NCBI RefSeq assembly: GCF_963853665.1 | Contig: NZ_OY970459.1 | Coordinates: 868,001-932,000 of the forward strand | Direction: 5' to 3' | Length of the DNA stretch: 64,000 nucleotides | Origin: Mycobacterium decipiens | GTDB lineage: Bacteria > Actinomycetota > Actinomycetes > Mycobacteriales > Mycobacteriaceae | Shown here: positions 18,448 through 26,779 of the stretch, one piece after another | Position numbering within the stretch: position 1 is the stretch's first letter | Layout of the letters: every line of letters starts with the position of its first letter | The notes under the pieces: generated by a model | What the model saw: only the letters and a program-made list of their open reading frames with translations | Told to the model about the DNA's origin: nothing | Database searches by the model: none | Position numbers and translations under genes: made by a program

Positions 18448-21400
18448 ATGCAGGTGGTTTCGGCGGAATCGACCGACCTTTTCGTTGGCCAGCCGGACAA
18501 GCCGCTGCAGCTGGTCCGCGTCGGGGTCGCCGGGTGCACCGAGTCGACGCCGATCCGCATCGATGGCGACGGGTTACGCGGAGCGGCGGCCACCGGTATC
18601 GGTGACGAAGTCATCGAGATTCCGGTCACGATAAGGGCACCGGTCGTCGGCGAGCGGCGGACGGCGCGGGTGCATGTCGCCGATGGACCGAGCCTGGCTT
18701 TCGAGTTTGCCGTGGCCGAGCCCGGGTGGACGATGTTCATGATCAGCCACTTTCACTACGACCCGGTCTGGTGGAACACCCAGGGCGCCTATACCAGCCA
18801 GTGGCGCGAAGACCCGCCCGGACGAGCCCGTCAGACCAATGGCTTCGAGCTGGTGCATGCGCATCTGGAGATGGCTCGCCGTGAGCCCGAGTACAAGTTC
18901 GTGCTGGCCGAGGTGGACTACCTCAAGCCGTACTGGGACACCCGCCCGCAGGACCGCGCCGACTTGCGCCGGTTCCTCGCGCAGGGCCGGGTCGAAGTGA
19001 TGGGCGGAACCTACAACGAACCCAACACCAACCTCACCAGCCCGGAGACAACCATTCGAAACCTGGTGCACGGGATCGGTTTTCAGCGCGATGTACTGGG
19101 CGCCGAGCCAGCCACCGCGTGGCAGCTCGACGTGTTCGGCCATGACCCGCAATTCCCCGGGATGGCCGCCGATGCCGGGCTGACGTCAAGTTCGTGGGCC
19201 CGCGGGCCACACCACCAATGGGGTCCGTCCCAGGGCGGCGACGTGGACCGCATGCAGTTCTCCAGCGAGTTCGAGTGGATCTCGCCGTCGGGACGGGGCT
19301 TGCTCACCCACTACATGCCGGCGCACTACTCGGCGGGTTGGTGGATGGATTCGTCCACCTCGCTGGCCGAAGCCGAGGAGGCCACCTACGCGCTGTTCGA
19401 TCAGCTCAAGAAGGTTGCGCTGACCCGCAACGTGCTGCTGCCGGTCGGCACCGACTACACCCCGCCGAACAAATGGGTCACCGCTATCCACCGTGACTGG
19501 GGCTCGCGCTACGCCTGGCCGCGATTCGTGTGCGCGCTGCCCAGTGAGTTCTTCGCCGCGGTGCGTGCCGAACTGGCCGAGCGCGGTGCCGTGCCGTCGC
19601 CGCAGACCCGCGACATGAACCCGATTTACACCGGCAAGGACGTGTCGTACATCGACACCAAACAAGCCAACCGGGCCGCGGAGAACGCCGTCCTGGATGC
19701 CGAGCGGTTCGCGGTGTTCGCCGCGCTGATGACCGGCGCCGAGTATCCGCACGCGGCGTTGGCCAAGGCGTGGGTGCAGCTGGCTTACGGGGCGCACCAC
19801 GACGCCATCACCGGCTCGGAGTCCGACCAGGTCTACCTCGACCTGCTGACCGGCTGGCGCGACGCGTGGGAGCTCGGCGGTGCTGCCCGCGACAATTCGT
19901 TGGCGCTGCTGTCCCACCCGGTCACGGGTGCGCGTGACGCGGTGGTGGTGTGGAACCCGCTGATCCACCAGCGCACCGACGTCGTGACCGCCCGGCTCGA
20001 CCCGCCGTTGGGCGCGGGGGTACGGGTGGTCGATCCCGACGGGGCCGAGGTGGCCGCGCTCGTCGAGCACGATGGACGATCCGTCACCTGGCTGGCACGC
20101 GACGTGCCGTCGCTGGGCTGGCGGTGCTACCGGCTGGTCCCCGTCGACGACACGCCAGGCTGGGAGTCGGTCGATGGCTCGAATGATTGGGAGATCGCCA
20201 ACGAGCATTTCCGGTTGACCGTCGACCCCGAGCGTGGCGGGGCGGTGAACTCGCTGGTTCATGACGGCCGCCAGCTCATCGCCGGCGGCCGGGTGGGCAA
20301 CGAGCTGGCCGTCTATGAGGAGTACTCGTCGCACCCGACCCAGGGGGAGGGCCCGTGGCACCTGTTGCCCAAGGGGCCGGTGGTCTGCTCCTCGGCATCG
20401 CCGGCCGCCGTGCGGGTCTACCACAGCCCGGTCGGTCAGCGGTTGGTCGTGCGGGGCCGGATCGGCACACTGCTGTGCTACACCCAGATCCTCACCTTGT
20501 GGCACGGCGTGGCGCGGGTGGACTGCCGCACCACCATCGACGAGTTCACCGGCGAAGACCGGTTGTTGCGACTGCGTTGGCCGTGTCCGGTACCCGGCGC
20601 CATGCCGATCAGTGAGGTGGGCGACGCCGTCGTCGGGCGTGGTTTCGCGTTGCTGCACGCGGGGGCCGAATCGGTGGACACCGCGCAGCATCTGTGGACG
20701 CTGGACAACCCGGCTTTCGGCTGGTTCGGGTTGTCATCGGCGGTGCGGATACGCGCGAGTGACGCGGTGCGGGCGGTGGCGGTGGCCGAGGTCGTGACGC
20801 CGTCGGAGACGATGTCCGGCCAGATGGCGCGCGAGCTGATGGTCGCGCTGGTCCGCGCGGGTGTCACGGCGACCTGCAGCGGCGCCGACAAGCCGCGCTA
20901 CGGCCACCTCGATGTGGATTCCAATTTGCCGGACACCCGGATCGCGCTGGGTGGACCGGCGCGCAACACGTTCACCAAGGCCGTGTTGGCCGAAGCCGAC
21001 GCGGTCTACACCACCGAACTCGAGTGGCAGCTGGAGCGGACCGGTAGGGCCCGGGTGTGGGTGCCGGCCGCACGAGAGTTCTCGCCGTTGACACGGGCTT
21101 GGGTGCCGGGCGCCGACCTGCGTGCGCCGTGCGCCCTGCCGGTGCTGGTGATCGACGGCCGGGATGAGAAGAACCTGAGTGCCGCGGTGGCGTCGCTGGC
21201 CGACGACCTGGCTGACGCCGAGATCGTCGTCAATCAGCAGGCGCCTCCGCGAATGGAGCCCTTCGAAGCCCGCACGGTCGCGCTGCTCAACCGTGGGGTG
21301 CCCAGCTTCGCCGTCGACTCCGAAGGAACCCTGCACACTGCGCTGATGCGGTCGTGCACCGGATGGCCGTCCGGAGTCTGGACCGACGAACCACGCCGCG

Positions 21401-22662
21401 CCGCGCCCGACGGCTCGAACTTCCAACTTCAGCACTGGACACACGATTTCGACTACGCGCTGGTGTGCGGCGGCGGCGACTGGCGGCGCGCCCGGATCCC
21501 GGCGCGCAGCGCGCAGTTCTCCCACCCGTTGCGGGCGGTAGTCCGACGAACACCGCGGGGCAAGCTGCCGGCGGTCGGCTCACTGCTGCAGGTCGAGCCC
21601 GCCGACTCGGTGCAACTGGGTGCCCTCAAAGCGGCGAACAACCCCATGGCCAGTGGCAGCGCGGCGTCGGTGGAACCCGCGCAAGTGGCCATTCGGCTGG
21701 TGGAAACGATCGGGGCGACTATTCGCGCCGCTATCGGCTCTGGGCTCGGCAAGGTACGTGCAGTCCGGTTGGCCGATCTGCTGGAAAAGCCGCTCGGAAC
21801 GTCAAAGGGGCGGAAGCGAGCGGTCGAGCTGCATGGTTATCAGGTTGCCACCGTGCTGGCCCGGCTCGACATGGCTGGGGCCGTTTCCGGCAGCACCGGC
21901 CGGGGCGTCGCGCTGGCACCGCACGCCGAGACCGCCCAGCCGCTGTACGCGCGCTACTGGCTGCACAATCGCGGCCCGGCGCCGCTTGGCGGGCTGCCCG
22001 CGGTCGCCCACCTGCACCCGCAGCGGGTGAGCGGCGAGCCGGGCGATGACGTGGTGTTGCACCTAACCGCGGCCAGCGACTGCACCGATTCCGTGCTGCG
22101 CGGCCGGGTCGAAGTGGTGTGTCCGGTCGGCTGGTCGGTCGCACCGGCTGAGTTGCCGTTCACGCTGTGCGCCGGCGAGCACCTGGAGGCCGACGTGGTG
22201 CTGGCAGTTCCGGCTCACACGCCGCCGGGGCGGTATCCGGTTCGGGCGCAGCTGCGCGTCGCGGGCACGGCGGTACCGGCCGCCTGGCGCCAGCTGGTCG
22301 AGGACGTGTGTGTGGTCGCGGTCGGCGCCGAGTCGGAGCTGGAGGATTTGGTCTACCTGGTCGACGGGCCGGCCGACGTCGCGCTGGCCGCCGGCAACTC
22401 GGCCCGCCTGGCTGTGACGATCGGCAGCCGCGCTGGGGCCGACCTGGCCTTGGAGGCGCACGTGATCAGCCCCTGGGGCACTTGGGAGTGGATCGGCCCG
22501 GCCGCACAGGGTGCTGTGCTGCCCGCCCGGGGCACGGCCGAGCTGGTTTTCGACGTGACTCCGCCGGCCTGGCTGGAACCCGGCAAGTGGTGGGCCCTGG
22601 TCCGGGTCGGCTGTGCGGGCCGGTTGGTCTATTCGCCGGCGGTGCAGGTGAGCGTGATATGA
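18448..22662 (+). CDS. Glycoside hydrolase family 38 alpha-mannosidase-like protein
   Basis: The 1404-residue protein has GH38 signatures: the zinc-binding HFHYDPVWW near the N-terminus, the nucleophile region TAWQLDVFGHDPQFPG, and the third metal region GAHHDAITGSESDQ. A large beta-rich middle and C-terminal part follows (about 550-1400), including NEW-domain-like segments. It corresponds by position to M. tuberculosis Rv0648 but is longer than the protein I recall there (about 1215), partly through different start assignment. It probably trims mannose-containing glycans. No signal peptide is seen. Its stop overlaps the next start (ATGA). Confidence 0.87.
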   Translation: MQVVSAESTDLFVGQPDKPLQLVRVGVAGCTESTPIRIDGDGLRGAAATGIGDEVIEIPVTIRAPVVGERRTARVHVADGPSLAFEFAVAEPGWTMFMISHFHYDPVWWNTQGAYTSQWREDPPGRARQTNGFELVHAHLEMARREPEYKFVLAEVDYLKPYWDTRPQDRADLRRFLAQGRVEVMGGTYNEPNTNLTSPETTIRNLVHGIGFQRDVLGAEPATAWQLDVFGHDPQFPGMAADAGLTSSSWARGPHHQWGPSQGGDVDRMQFSSEFEWISPSGRGLLTHYMPAHYSAGWWMDSSTSLAEAEEATYALFDQLKKVALTRNVLLPVGTDYTPPNKWVTAIHRDWGSRYAWPRFVCALPSEFFAAVRAELAERGAVPSPQTRDMNPIYTGKDVSYIDTKQANRAAENAVLDAERFAVFAALMTGAEYPHAALAKAWVQLAYGAHHDAITGSESDQVYLDLLTGWRDAWELGGAARDNSLALLSHPVTGARDAVVVWNPLIHQRTDVVTARLDPPLGAGVRVVDPDGAEVAALVEHDGRSVTWLARDVPSLGWRCYRLVPVDDTPGWESVDGSNDWEIANEHFRLTVDPERGGAVNSLVHDGRQLIAGGRVGNELAVYEEYSSHPTQGEGPWHLLPKGPVVCSSASPAAVRVYHSPVGQRLVVRGRIGTLLCYTQILTLWHGVARVDCRTTIDEFTGEDRLLRLRWPCPVPGAMPISEVGDAVVGRGFALLHAGAESVDTAQHLWTLDNPAFGWFGLSSAVRIRASDAVRAVAVAEVVTPSETMSGQMARELMVALVRAGVTATCSGADKPRYGHLDVDSNLPDTRIALGGPARNTFTKAVLAEADAVYTTELEWQLERTGRARVWVPAAREFSPLTRAWVPGADLRAPCALPVLVIDGRDEKNLSAAVASLADDLADAEIVVNQQAPPRMEPFEARTVALLNRGVPSFAVDSEGTLHTALMRSCTGWPSGVWTDEPRRAAPDGSNFQLQHWTHDFDYALVCGGGDWRRARIPARSAQFSHPLRAVVRRTPRGKLPAVGSLLQVEPADSVQLGALKAANNPMASGSAASVEPAQVAIRLVETIGATIRAAIGSGLGKVRAVRLADLLEKPLGTSKGRKRAVELHGYQVATVLARLDMAGAVSGSTGRGVALAPHAETAQPLYARYWLHNRGPAPLGGLPAVAHLHPQRVSGEPGDDVVLHLTAASDCTDSVLRGRVEVVCPVGWSVAPAELPFTLCAGEHLEADVVLAVPAHTPPGRYPVRAQLRVAGTAVPAAWRQLVEDVCVVAVGAESELEDLVYLVDGPADVALAAGNSARLAVTIGSRAGADLALEAHVISPWGTWEWIGPAAQGAVLPARGTAELVFDVTPPAWLEPGKWWALVRVGCAGRLVYSPAVQVSVI

Positions 22663-23276
22663 GCGGGCACCTGATCGCGACCGTTGCCGGTGTCGCGGTA
22701 CCGGTCGATGAAGTCGACGAGTGGGAAGCGCGGCTGCGTAGCGGACCGCGAGCGGCCGCACTCCCGGCGAGCGGCACCAGCGAGGGACGGCAACTGCGGC
22801 GCTGGCTCACCCAACTGATCGTGACCGAGCGATTGGTCACCGCCGAGGCCGCCGCGCGTGGCCTGACTGTGGCCGACGCCCCGACCGAGGCGGACCTGCT
22901 GCCCGACGTGACCGCCCGGCTGGAGATCGGCAGCGTCGCCGCCGCGGTGCTGGCGGATCCGCGGGCGCGGGCGTTGTTCGCCGACGTCACCGCGGGGGTC
23001 GAAGTCACCGACGACGATGTGGCCGGTTACCACGTCCGCAACCCGCTGCGGTTCGCCGCGCTATGCCCCGGCGCGCACGGTTGGCGCGCCCCGGCGGTGG
23101 TCCCCCCTCCACTGGGGCAGGTGCGGCACGCGATCACCGAGCATCTGCTGGGGGCCGCGCGCCGTCGCGCGTTCCGGGTATGGCTGGATGCGCACCGGGC
23201 CGCGCTGGTCAGGCTGGCCCCCGGCTACGAGCATCCGGGCGACCCGCGTCAACCCGACAACACCCACCGGCACTGA
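22659..23276 (+). CDS. SurA-N-like conserved hypothetical protein (Rv0649 position)
   Basis: This 205-residue protein resembles the N-terminal helical part of SurA/PpiC chaperones: VAGVAVPVDEVDEWEARL, RRWLTQLIVTERLVTAEAAARG and VTDDDVAGYHVRNPLRF. It lacks a recognisable PPIase domain. In M. tuberculosis the gene at this place is named fabD2 (malonyl-CoA transacylase), but no acyltransferase GHSxG motif is visible here, so I do not use that name. It overlaps the mannosidase stop by 4 bp and precedes a ROK kinase, suggesting one operon. Confidence 0.75.
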   Translation: MSGHLIATVAGVAVPVDEVDEWEARLRSGPRAAALPASGTSEGRQLRRWLTQLIVTERLVTAEAAARGLTVADAPTEADLLPDVTARLEIGSVAAAVLADPRARALFADVTAGVEVTDDDVAGYHVRNPLRFAALCPGAHGWRAPAVVPPPLGQVRHAITEHLLGAARRRAFRVWLDAHRAALVRLAPGYEHPGDPRQPDNTHRH

Positions 23277-23282
23277 GCAGCC

Positions 23283-24188
23283 GTGCTCACCCTGTGCCTT
23301 GACATCGGTGGCACCAAGATCGCCGCCGGTCTTGTCGATCCCGGCGGCTCACTCGTCTACACGGCCAATTGTCCTACCCCGGCGCACGCTGGAGCCGAGC
23401 AAGTGTGGGCCGCGATTGCCGAGATGATTGCCAGGGCGCTCGGCGCGGCCGGGGGCGCGGTGGGTGGTGTGGGGATCGCCTCGGCCGGCCCTATCGACCT
23501 GCACAGTGGGAGCGTCAGCCCGATCAACATCGGATCCTGGCGCGGTTTTCCGCTCCGGGACAGGGTCGCGGCGGCAGTGCCGGGCGTGCCGGTACGGCTG
23601 GGTGGCGATGGTGTATGCATGGCGCTCGGCGAATGCTGGCTTGGAGCCGGACGGGGTGCGCGCTTCCTGCTGGGCATGGTGGTGTCCACCGGGGTGGGGG
23701 GCGGCTTGGTGCTCGACGGGACACCGTATGACGGCCGCACCGGCAACGCGGGCCACGTCGGCCACGTGGTCGTCGACCAGGACGGATCGCCGTGCCGGTG
23801 CGGAGGGCGCGGCTGTGTGGAGACCGTTGCGTCCGGCCCGGCGATGGCGCGTTGGGCGCGGGTCAACGGCTGGTCGGCCCCGCCGGGCGCGGGCGGCAAG
23901 GAACTGGCCGACGCGGCGACGGCCGGAGATCCGGTGGCGCTGCGGGCATTTCACCGCGGTGCTACGGCGCTGGCGGCAATGATCGCCTCGGTCGGCGCGG
24001 TGTGCGACCTGGACCTGGTCGTCATCGGTGGGGGAGTGGCCAAATCCGGCGGTCTGCTTTTCGACCCGCTGCGCAATGCGTTGGCCGACTATGCCCGGCT
24101 GGACTTTCTGGCCGGCCTGCGGGTGGTGCCCGCCGAGCTGGGTGGCGAAGCGGGTCTGGTCGGTGCGGCCAGGCTCGCCGCTAGTTAG
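23283..24188 (+). CDS. ROK-family sugar kinase
   Basis: The 301-residue protein begins with the phosphate motif LCLDIGGTKIAAGLV and has the ROK zinc motif CRCGGRGCVE preceded by GHVGHVVVD, plus a catalytic-type Asp in RLGGDGVCMALGE. It should phosphorylate a hexose or N-acetylhexosamine in the cytoplasm. Its GTG start is 6 bp after the previous stop. With the GH38 mannosidase it suggests a small pathway for mannose-rich glycan turnover. Its stop overlaps the convergent HxlR gene by 4 bp. Confidence 0.87.
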   Translation: MLTLCLDIGGTKIAAGLVDPGGSLVYTANCPTPAHAGAEQVWAAIAEMIARALGAAGGAVGGVGIASAGPIDLHSGSVSPINIGSWRGFPLRDRVAAAVPGVPVRLGGDGVCMALGECWLGAGRGARFLLGMVVSTGVGGGLVLDGTPYDGRTGNAGHVGHVVVDQDGSPCRCGGRGCVETVASGPAMARWARVNGWSAPPGAGGKELADAATAGDPVALRAFHRGATALAAMIASVGAVCDLDLVVIGGGVAKSGGLLFDPLRNALADYARLDFLAGLRVVPAELGGEAGLVGAARLAAS

Positions 24189-24544
24189 GGTCGGCGCGCG
24201 ATACCAGCAGCCGAGCGAGCGGTGCGCCGCATGTGGCTTCGTTCCCAGCCGCACAAATTTGCCGACACCGGCGTCATTGTTGCGCCGTATTCGGAGATCG
24301 AATAGTGCACACAGGGCGGCACCACGCGTGCGTCATGGCGCACGATGATCCCGTCGTCGACCGGCTCGTGCAGGTGGCGAATGAGCATTCGCTCGGCAAT
24401 GCCGGGGATGCTGCGCTTCAGCTCGCTGGTCCCCATCGGCCGATCGCAGAGCCGCCAAAGAATCGTGCCCTTCCAGCGACCGTCGATCACCGACAGTGCG
24501 GCGTTGATCGGGCAGTCGCTGACATTCTTTTTCGACACCGCCAT
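24185..24544 (-). CDS. HxlR-type transcriptional regulator
   Basis: The 119-residue protein shows the HxlR winged-helix pattern: CPINAALSVIDGRWKGTILWRL, then the recognition segment SELKRSIPGIAERMLIRHL and YSISEYGATM. Such regulators respond to small electrophiles or aldehydes through a conserved cysteine, here the CP near residue 11. It is convergent with the ROK kinase and divergent from the rplJ promoter region. Its target is unknown and the terminal Arg-rich tail is variable. Confidence 0.85.
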   Translation of the reverse strand: MAVSKKNVSDCPINAALSVIDGRWKGTILWRLCDRPMGTSELKRSIPGIAERMLIRHLHEPVDDGIIVRHDARVVPPCVHYSISEYGATMTPVSANLCGWERSHMRRTARSAAGIARRP

Positions 24545-24704
24545 TGCAGCTCCGGGCTCTCACGTTTCGTCGATGCCGGGGCCGCGCACTGCTGTACGAC
24601 CGCCAGCGCGTGCGACCGCCATGCCCTTCCGAGGCCGGGCGCGGGAAAAATCGGCCTCAAACTCGGCGGTTGCTGACCGTCGCCGTCACCTGAGGCATCA
24701 CGTT

Positions 24705-24733
24705 TTGGCTGATCGGTGGGGCCGCGCTATTGT
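24705..24733 (+). promoter_or_regulatory. Sigma-A-type promoter of rplJ-rplL
   Basis: TTGGCT (24705-24710), a 17-bp spacer and TATTGT (24728-24733) stand about 230 bp before rplJ. The rpoB promoter candidate at 29712 uses the same TATTGT and the same 17-bp spacer, which supports both calls. Confidence 0.7.
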
Positions 24734-24739
24734 GGTTGC

Positions 24740-24960
24740 CGATCCACCGAAGACCGTCGGTTACCGAGCAAATCGGTTGAAGGTCCGGGAACATCCCGGC
24801 GGCCCACGCAGGAGGACGAGGCAGAACCGCCGGCGACCGCCGGCGCATTGGAACGCCCCGGCCACTCCTGTGCCGGGGCGTAGTCGTTCCCGGCCATCGT
24901 TCGGGTGATCACGCCAGGCAAGTCGCGCCCCGACTTCCACAGACTTTCACCTCAGGAGGT
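24740..24960 (+). promoter_or_regulatory. rplJ 5' leader with L10-leader-like hairpin
   Basis: The long untranslated leader contains a strong hairpin: CGCCCCGGC at 24854-24862 pairs perfectly with GCCGGGGCG at 24872-24880 around a 9-nt loop. Bacterial rplJL mRNAs commonly carry a leader bound by L10(L12)4 for feedback control, so this is a candidate. The consensus kink-turn was not verified. The strong ribosome-binding site AGGAGGT lies at 24954-24960. Confidence 0.5.
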
Positions 24961-24964
24961 ATGC

Positions 24965-25513
24965 ATGGCCAGGGCTGACAAGGCCACTGCCGTTGCAGAC
25001 ATCGCGGAGCAGTTCAAGGCCTCGACTGCCACGCTGATCACCGAGTACCGCGGCTTGACGGTGGCCAACCTGGCCGAGCTGCGCAGGTCTCTGACGGGGT
25101 CGGCGAACTATGCGGTGGCCAAGAACACGCTCATCAAGCGGGCGGCCTCCGAAGCCGGTATCGAGGGTCTCGACCAGCTGTTCGCCGGCCCGACGGCGAT
25201 CGCGTTCGTCACCGGCGAACCGGTCGACGCTGCCAAGGCCATCAAGACCTTCGCCAAGGAGCACAAGGCGCTGGTCATCAAGGGTGGCTACATGGACGGC
25301 CGCGCGTTGAGCGTGGCCGAAGTCGAGCGCATCGCCGACCTGGAGTCTCGCGAGGTGTTGCTGGCCAAGCTGGCCGGCGCGATGAAGGGCAACCTCGCCA
25401 AGGCGGCCGGTCTGTTCAACGCGCCGGCCTCGCAGGTGGCCCGGCTCGCTGCCGCACTGCAGGAAAAGAAGGCCGCTGCAGGCCCGGCCCCCGAACCAGC
25501 CCCAGCCGAGTAA
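24965..25513 (+). CDS. rplJ: 50S ribosomal protein L10
   Basis: The 182-residue protein has the L10 pattern: [44 protein letters not shown], and an Ala/Pro-rich C-terminal end that holds the L7/L12 dimers. ATG 24965 lies just after AGGAGGT, which decides against the earlier in-frame start at 24905. It is followed 36 bp later by rplL. Confidence 0.97.
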   Translation: MARADKATAVADIAEQFKASTATLITEYRGLTVANLAELRRSLTGSANYAVAKNTLIKRAASEAGIEGLDQLFAGPTAIAFVTGEPVDAAKAIKTFAKEHKALVIKGGYMDGRALSVAEVERIADLESREVLLAKLAGAMKGNLAKAAGLFNAPASQVARLAAALQEKKAAAGPAPEPAPAE

Positions 25514-25549
25514 CAAGCCAGTACCCGAAACCAGGAAGGACCATCCACC

Positions 25550-25942
25550 ATGCCCAAGCTCTCCTCCGACGAACTGCTCGACGCGTTCAAGGAAATGACC
25601 CTGTTGGAGCTCTCCGACTTCGTCAAGAAGTTCGAGGAGACCTTTGAGGTCACCGCCGCCGCTCCGGTCGCCGTCGCCGCCGCCGGCGCCGCCCCGGCGG
25701 GTGCTGCGGCCGAGGCCGCCGAGGAGCAATCCGAGTTCGACGTGATCCTCGAGGCCGCCGGCGACAAAAAGATCGGCGTCATCAAGGTTGTCCGCGAGAT
25801 CGTCTCCGGCCTAGGTCTCAAGGAGGCCAAGGACCTGGTCGACGGCGCGCCCAAGCCGCTGCTCGAGAAGGTCGCGAAGGAGGCCGCGGACGAGGCCAAG
25901 GCCAAGCTCGAGGCCGCCGGCGCCACCGTCAGCGTCAAGTAG
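25550..25942 (+). CDS. rplL: 50S ribosomal protein L7/L12
   Basis: The 130-residue protein has the N-terminal dimerisation region [19 protein letters not shown], an Ala-rich hinge (about 38-60) and the C-terminal factor-binding domain with [28 protein letters not shown]. It forms the ribosomal stalk that recruits translation GTPases. AGGAAGGA precedes the start. A strong terminator follows 10 bp after the stop. Confidence 0.98.
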   Translation: MPKLSSDELLDAFKEMTLLELSDFVKKFEETFEVTAAAPVAVAAAGAAPAGAAAEAAEEQSEFDVILEAAGDKKIGVIKVVREIVSGLGLKEAKDLVDGAPKPLLEKVAKEAADEAKAKLEAAGATVSVK

Positions 25943-25952
25943 TCAATCGACG

Positions 25953-25992
25953 AAAGCCCCCGGGGCCGCCGTTGCCGGCCCCGGGGGCTTTT
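25953..25992. terminator. Bidirectional Rho-independent terminator after rplL
   Basis: AAAGCCCCCGGGGCCG (25953-25968) pairs with CGGCCCCGGGGGCTTTT (25976-25992). The run of T on one side and A on the other serves rplL on the plus strand and the TetR gene (ending at 25999) on the minus strand. Confidence 0.92.
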
Positions 25993-25998
25993 GCGTCC

Positions 25999-26697
25999 TC
26001 ATCCCGCGCCGACCGTCGACCGTTGCGACTGTTTCACCTGCTCGAGTGAATCTCCCAGAGCGACAAGTAGATTCGTGGTCGTCGAGGTAAGCACCAGCTC
26101 GACTGCCGCGCCATCGTGGCCGTAGAACCCGGCCAGCTCGAGCATGACGAAGCCGTGGATCAACGACCAGAACTGGGCCGCGGTGGCGACTATCACCGGA
26201 TCCGAAGCCGCGTCGTCATCGGCGTACCCCCCGCAACGCCCGGTGATCCGGCCCGCCAGCATTGCCCGGTGCACCGCGCGCACCACGTGCGCGAAGCTGG
26301 GGTGGCGCTGCTCGATCTCGGCGACCGTGAGGGTCAGGACGTTGGGCGCCGGAGCGTTGATGCCGTGTGCGCTGGTGCTGCCGAACATCAGCCGATACAT
26401 GTGTGGCCGTTCGATCGCGTAGCGCCGGTAGGCGGCCCCGATGGCCAACAAGTCGGCGACCGGATCGTCCGACTGCGGCACCGACAGGGCGGCGTCGAAC
26501 TGCCGCAAGCCCTCCTCGGCGACCTCGGCGATCAGCGCGCGCATCCCGCCGAAATGGGTGTACACCGCCATCGTCGAGGTGCCGGCGGCGCCGGCCACCT
26601 TGCGGGTCTGCAGCGCGTCGGGCCCGCTGTCGTGGAGCAGGCTCACGGCGGCATGCAGCATGTCGTCCCGAACACTGCGCTGGGTCTGTGAAGTCAT
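25999..26697 (-). CDS. TetR-family repressor
   Basis: The 232-residue protein has an N-terminal TetR helix-turn-helix (DDMLHAAVSLLHDSG ... TRKVAGAAGTSTMAVYTHFGGMRALI) and a helical ligand domain. It matches Rv0653c by position and is divergent from the carotenoid oxygenase gene, with an 82-bp shared intergenic region that holds a near-perfect palindrome at 26744-26767. It probably represses its own gene and the oxygenase. The ligand is unknown. Confidence 0.9.
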   Translation of the reverse strand: MTSQTQRSVRDDMLHAAVSLLHDSGPDALQTRKVAGAAGTSTMAVYTHFGGMRALIAEVAEEGLRQFDAALSVPQSDDPVADLLAIGAAYRRYAIERPHMYRLMFGSTSAHGINAPAPNVLTLTVAEIEQRHPSFAHVVRAVHRAMLAGRITGRCGGYADDDAASDPVIVATAAQFWSLIHGFVMLELAGFYGHDGAAVELVLTSTTTNLLVALGDSLEQVKQSQRSTVGAG

Positions 26698-26743
26698 CCC
26701 GGTATCACCGTTGCCATTTTCTCATCGGAAGCGTACGGTTGGC

Positions 26744-26767
26744 ATAACACTGAAATATCAATGTTAT
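26744..26767. promoter_or_regulatory. Candidate TetR operator
   Basis: ATAACACTGA, four bases, then TCAATGTTAT form an inverted repeat with 9 of 10 positions matching. It sits between divergent TetR and oxygenase genes, ending 12 bp before the GTG start of the oxygenase, and is much richer in A and T than its surroundings. A bound repressor here would block transcription or initiation of the oxygenase gene. Confidence 0.7.
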
Positions 26768-26779
26768 AGGAGTTCAGCC

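Noticed and set aside
18574..23033. Several long minus-strand frames opposite the mannosidase and following gene, including one of 501 residues at 19186-20691
   Set aside because: They are GC-rich shadows with His/Arg/Gly-rich translations and no family features; the plus-strand genes have clear motifs.
22659..23276. Naming this gene fabD2 after its M. tuberculosis position
   Set aside because: No GHSxG acyltransferase motif is visible; the sequence looks like a SurA N-terminal domain.
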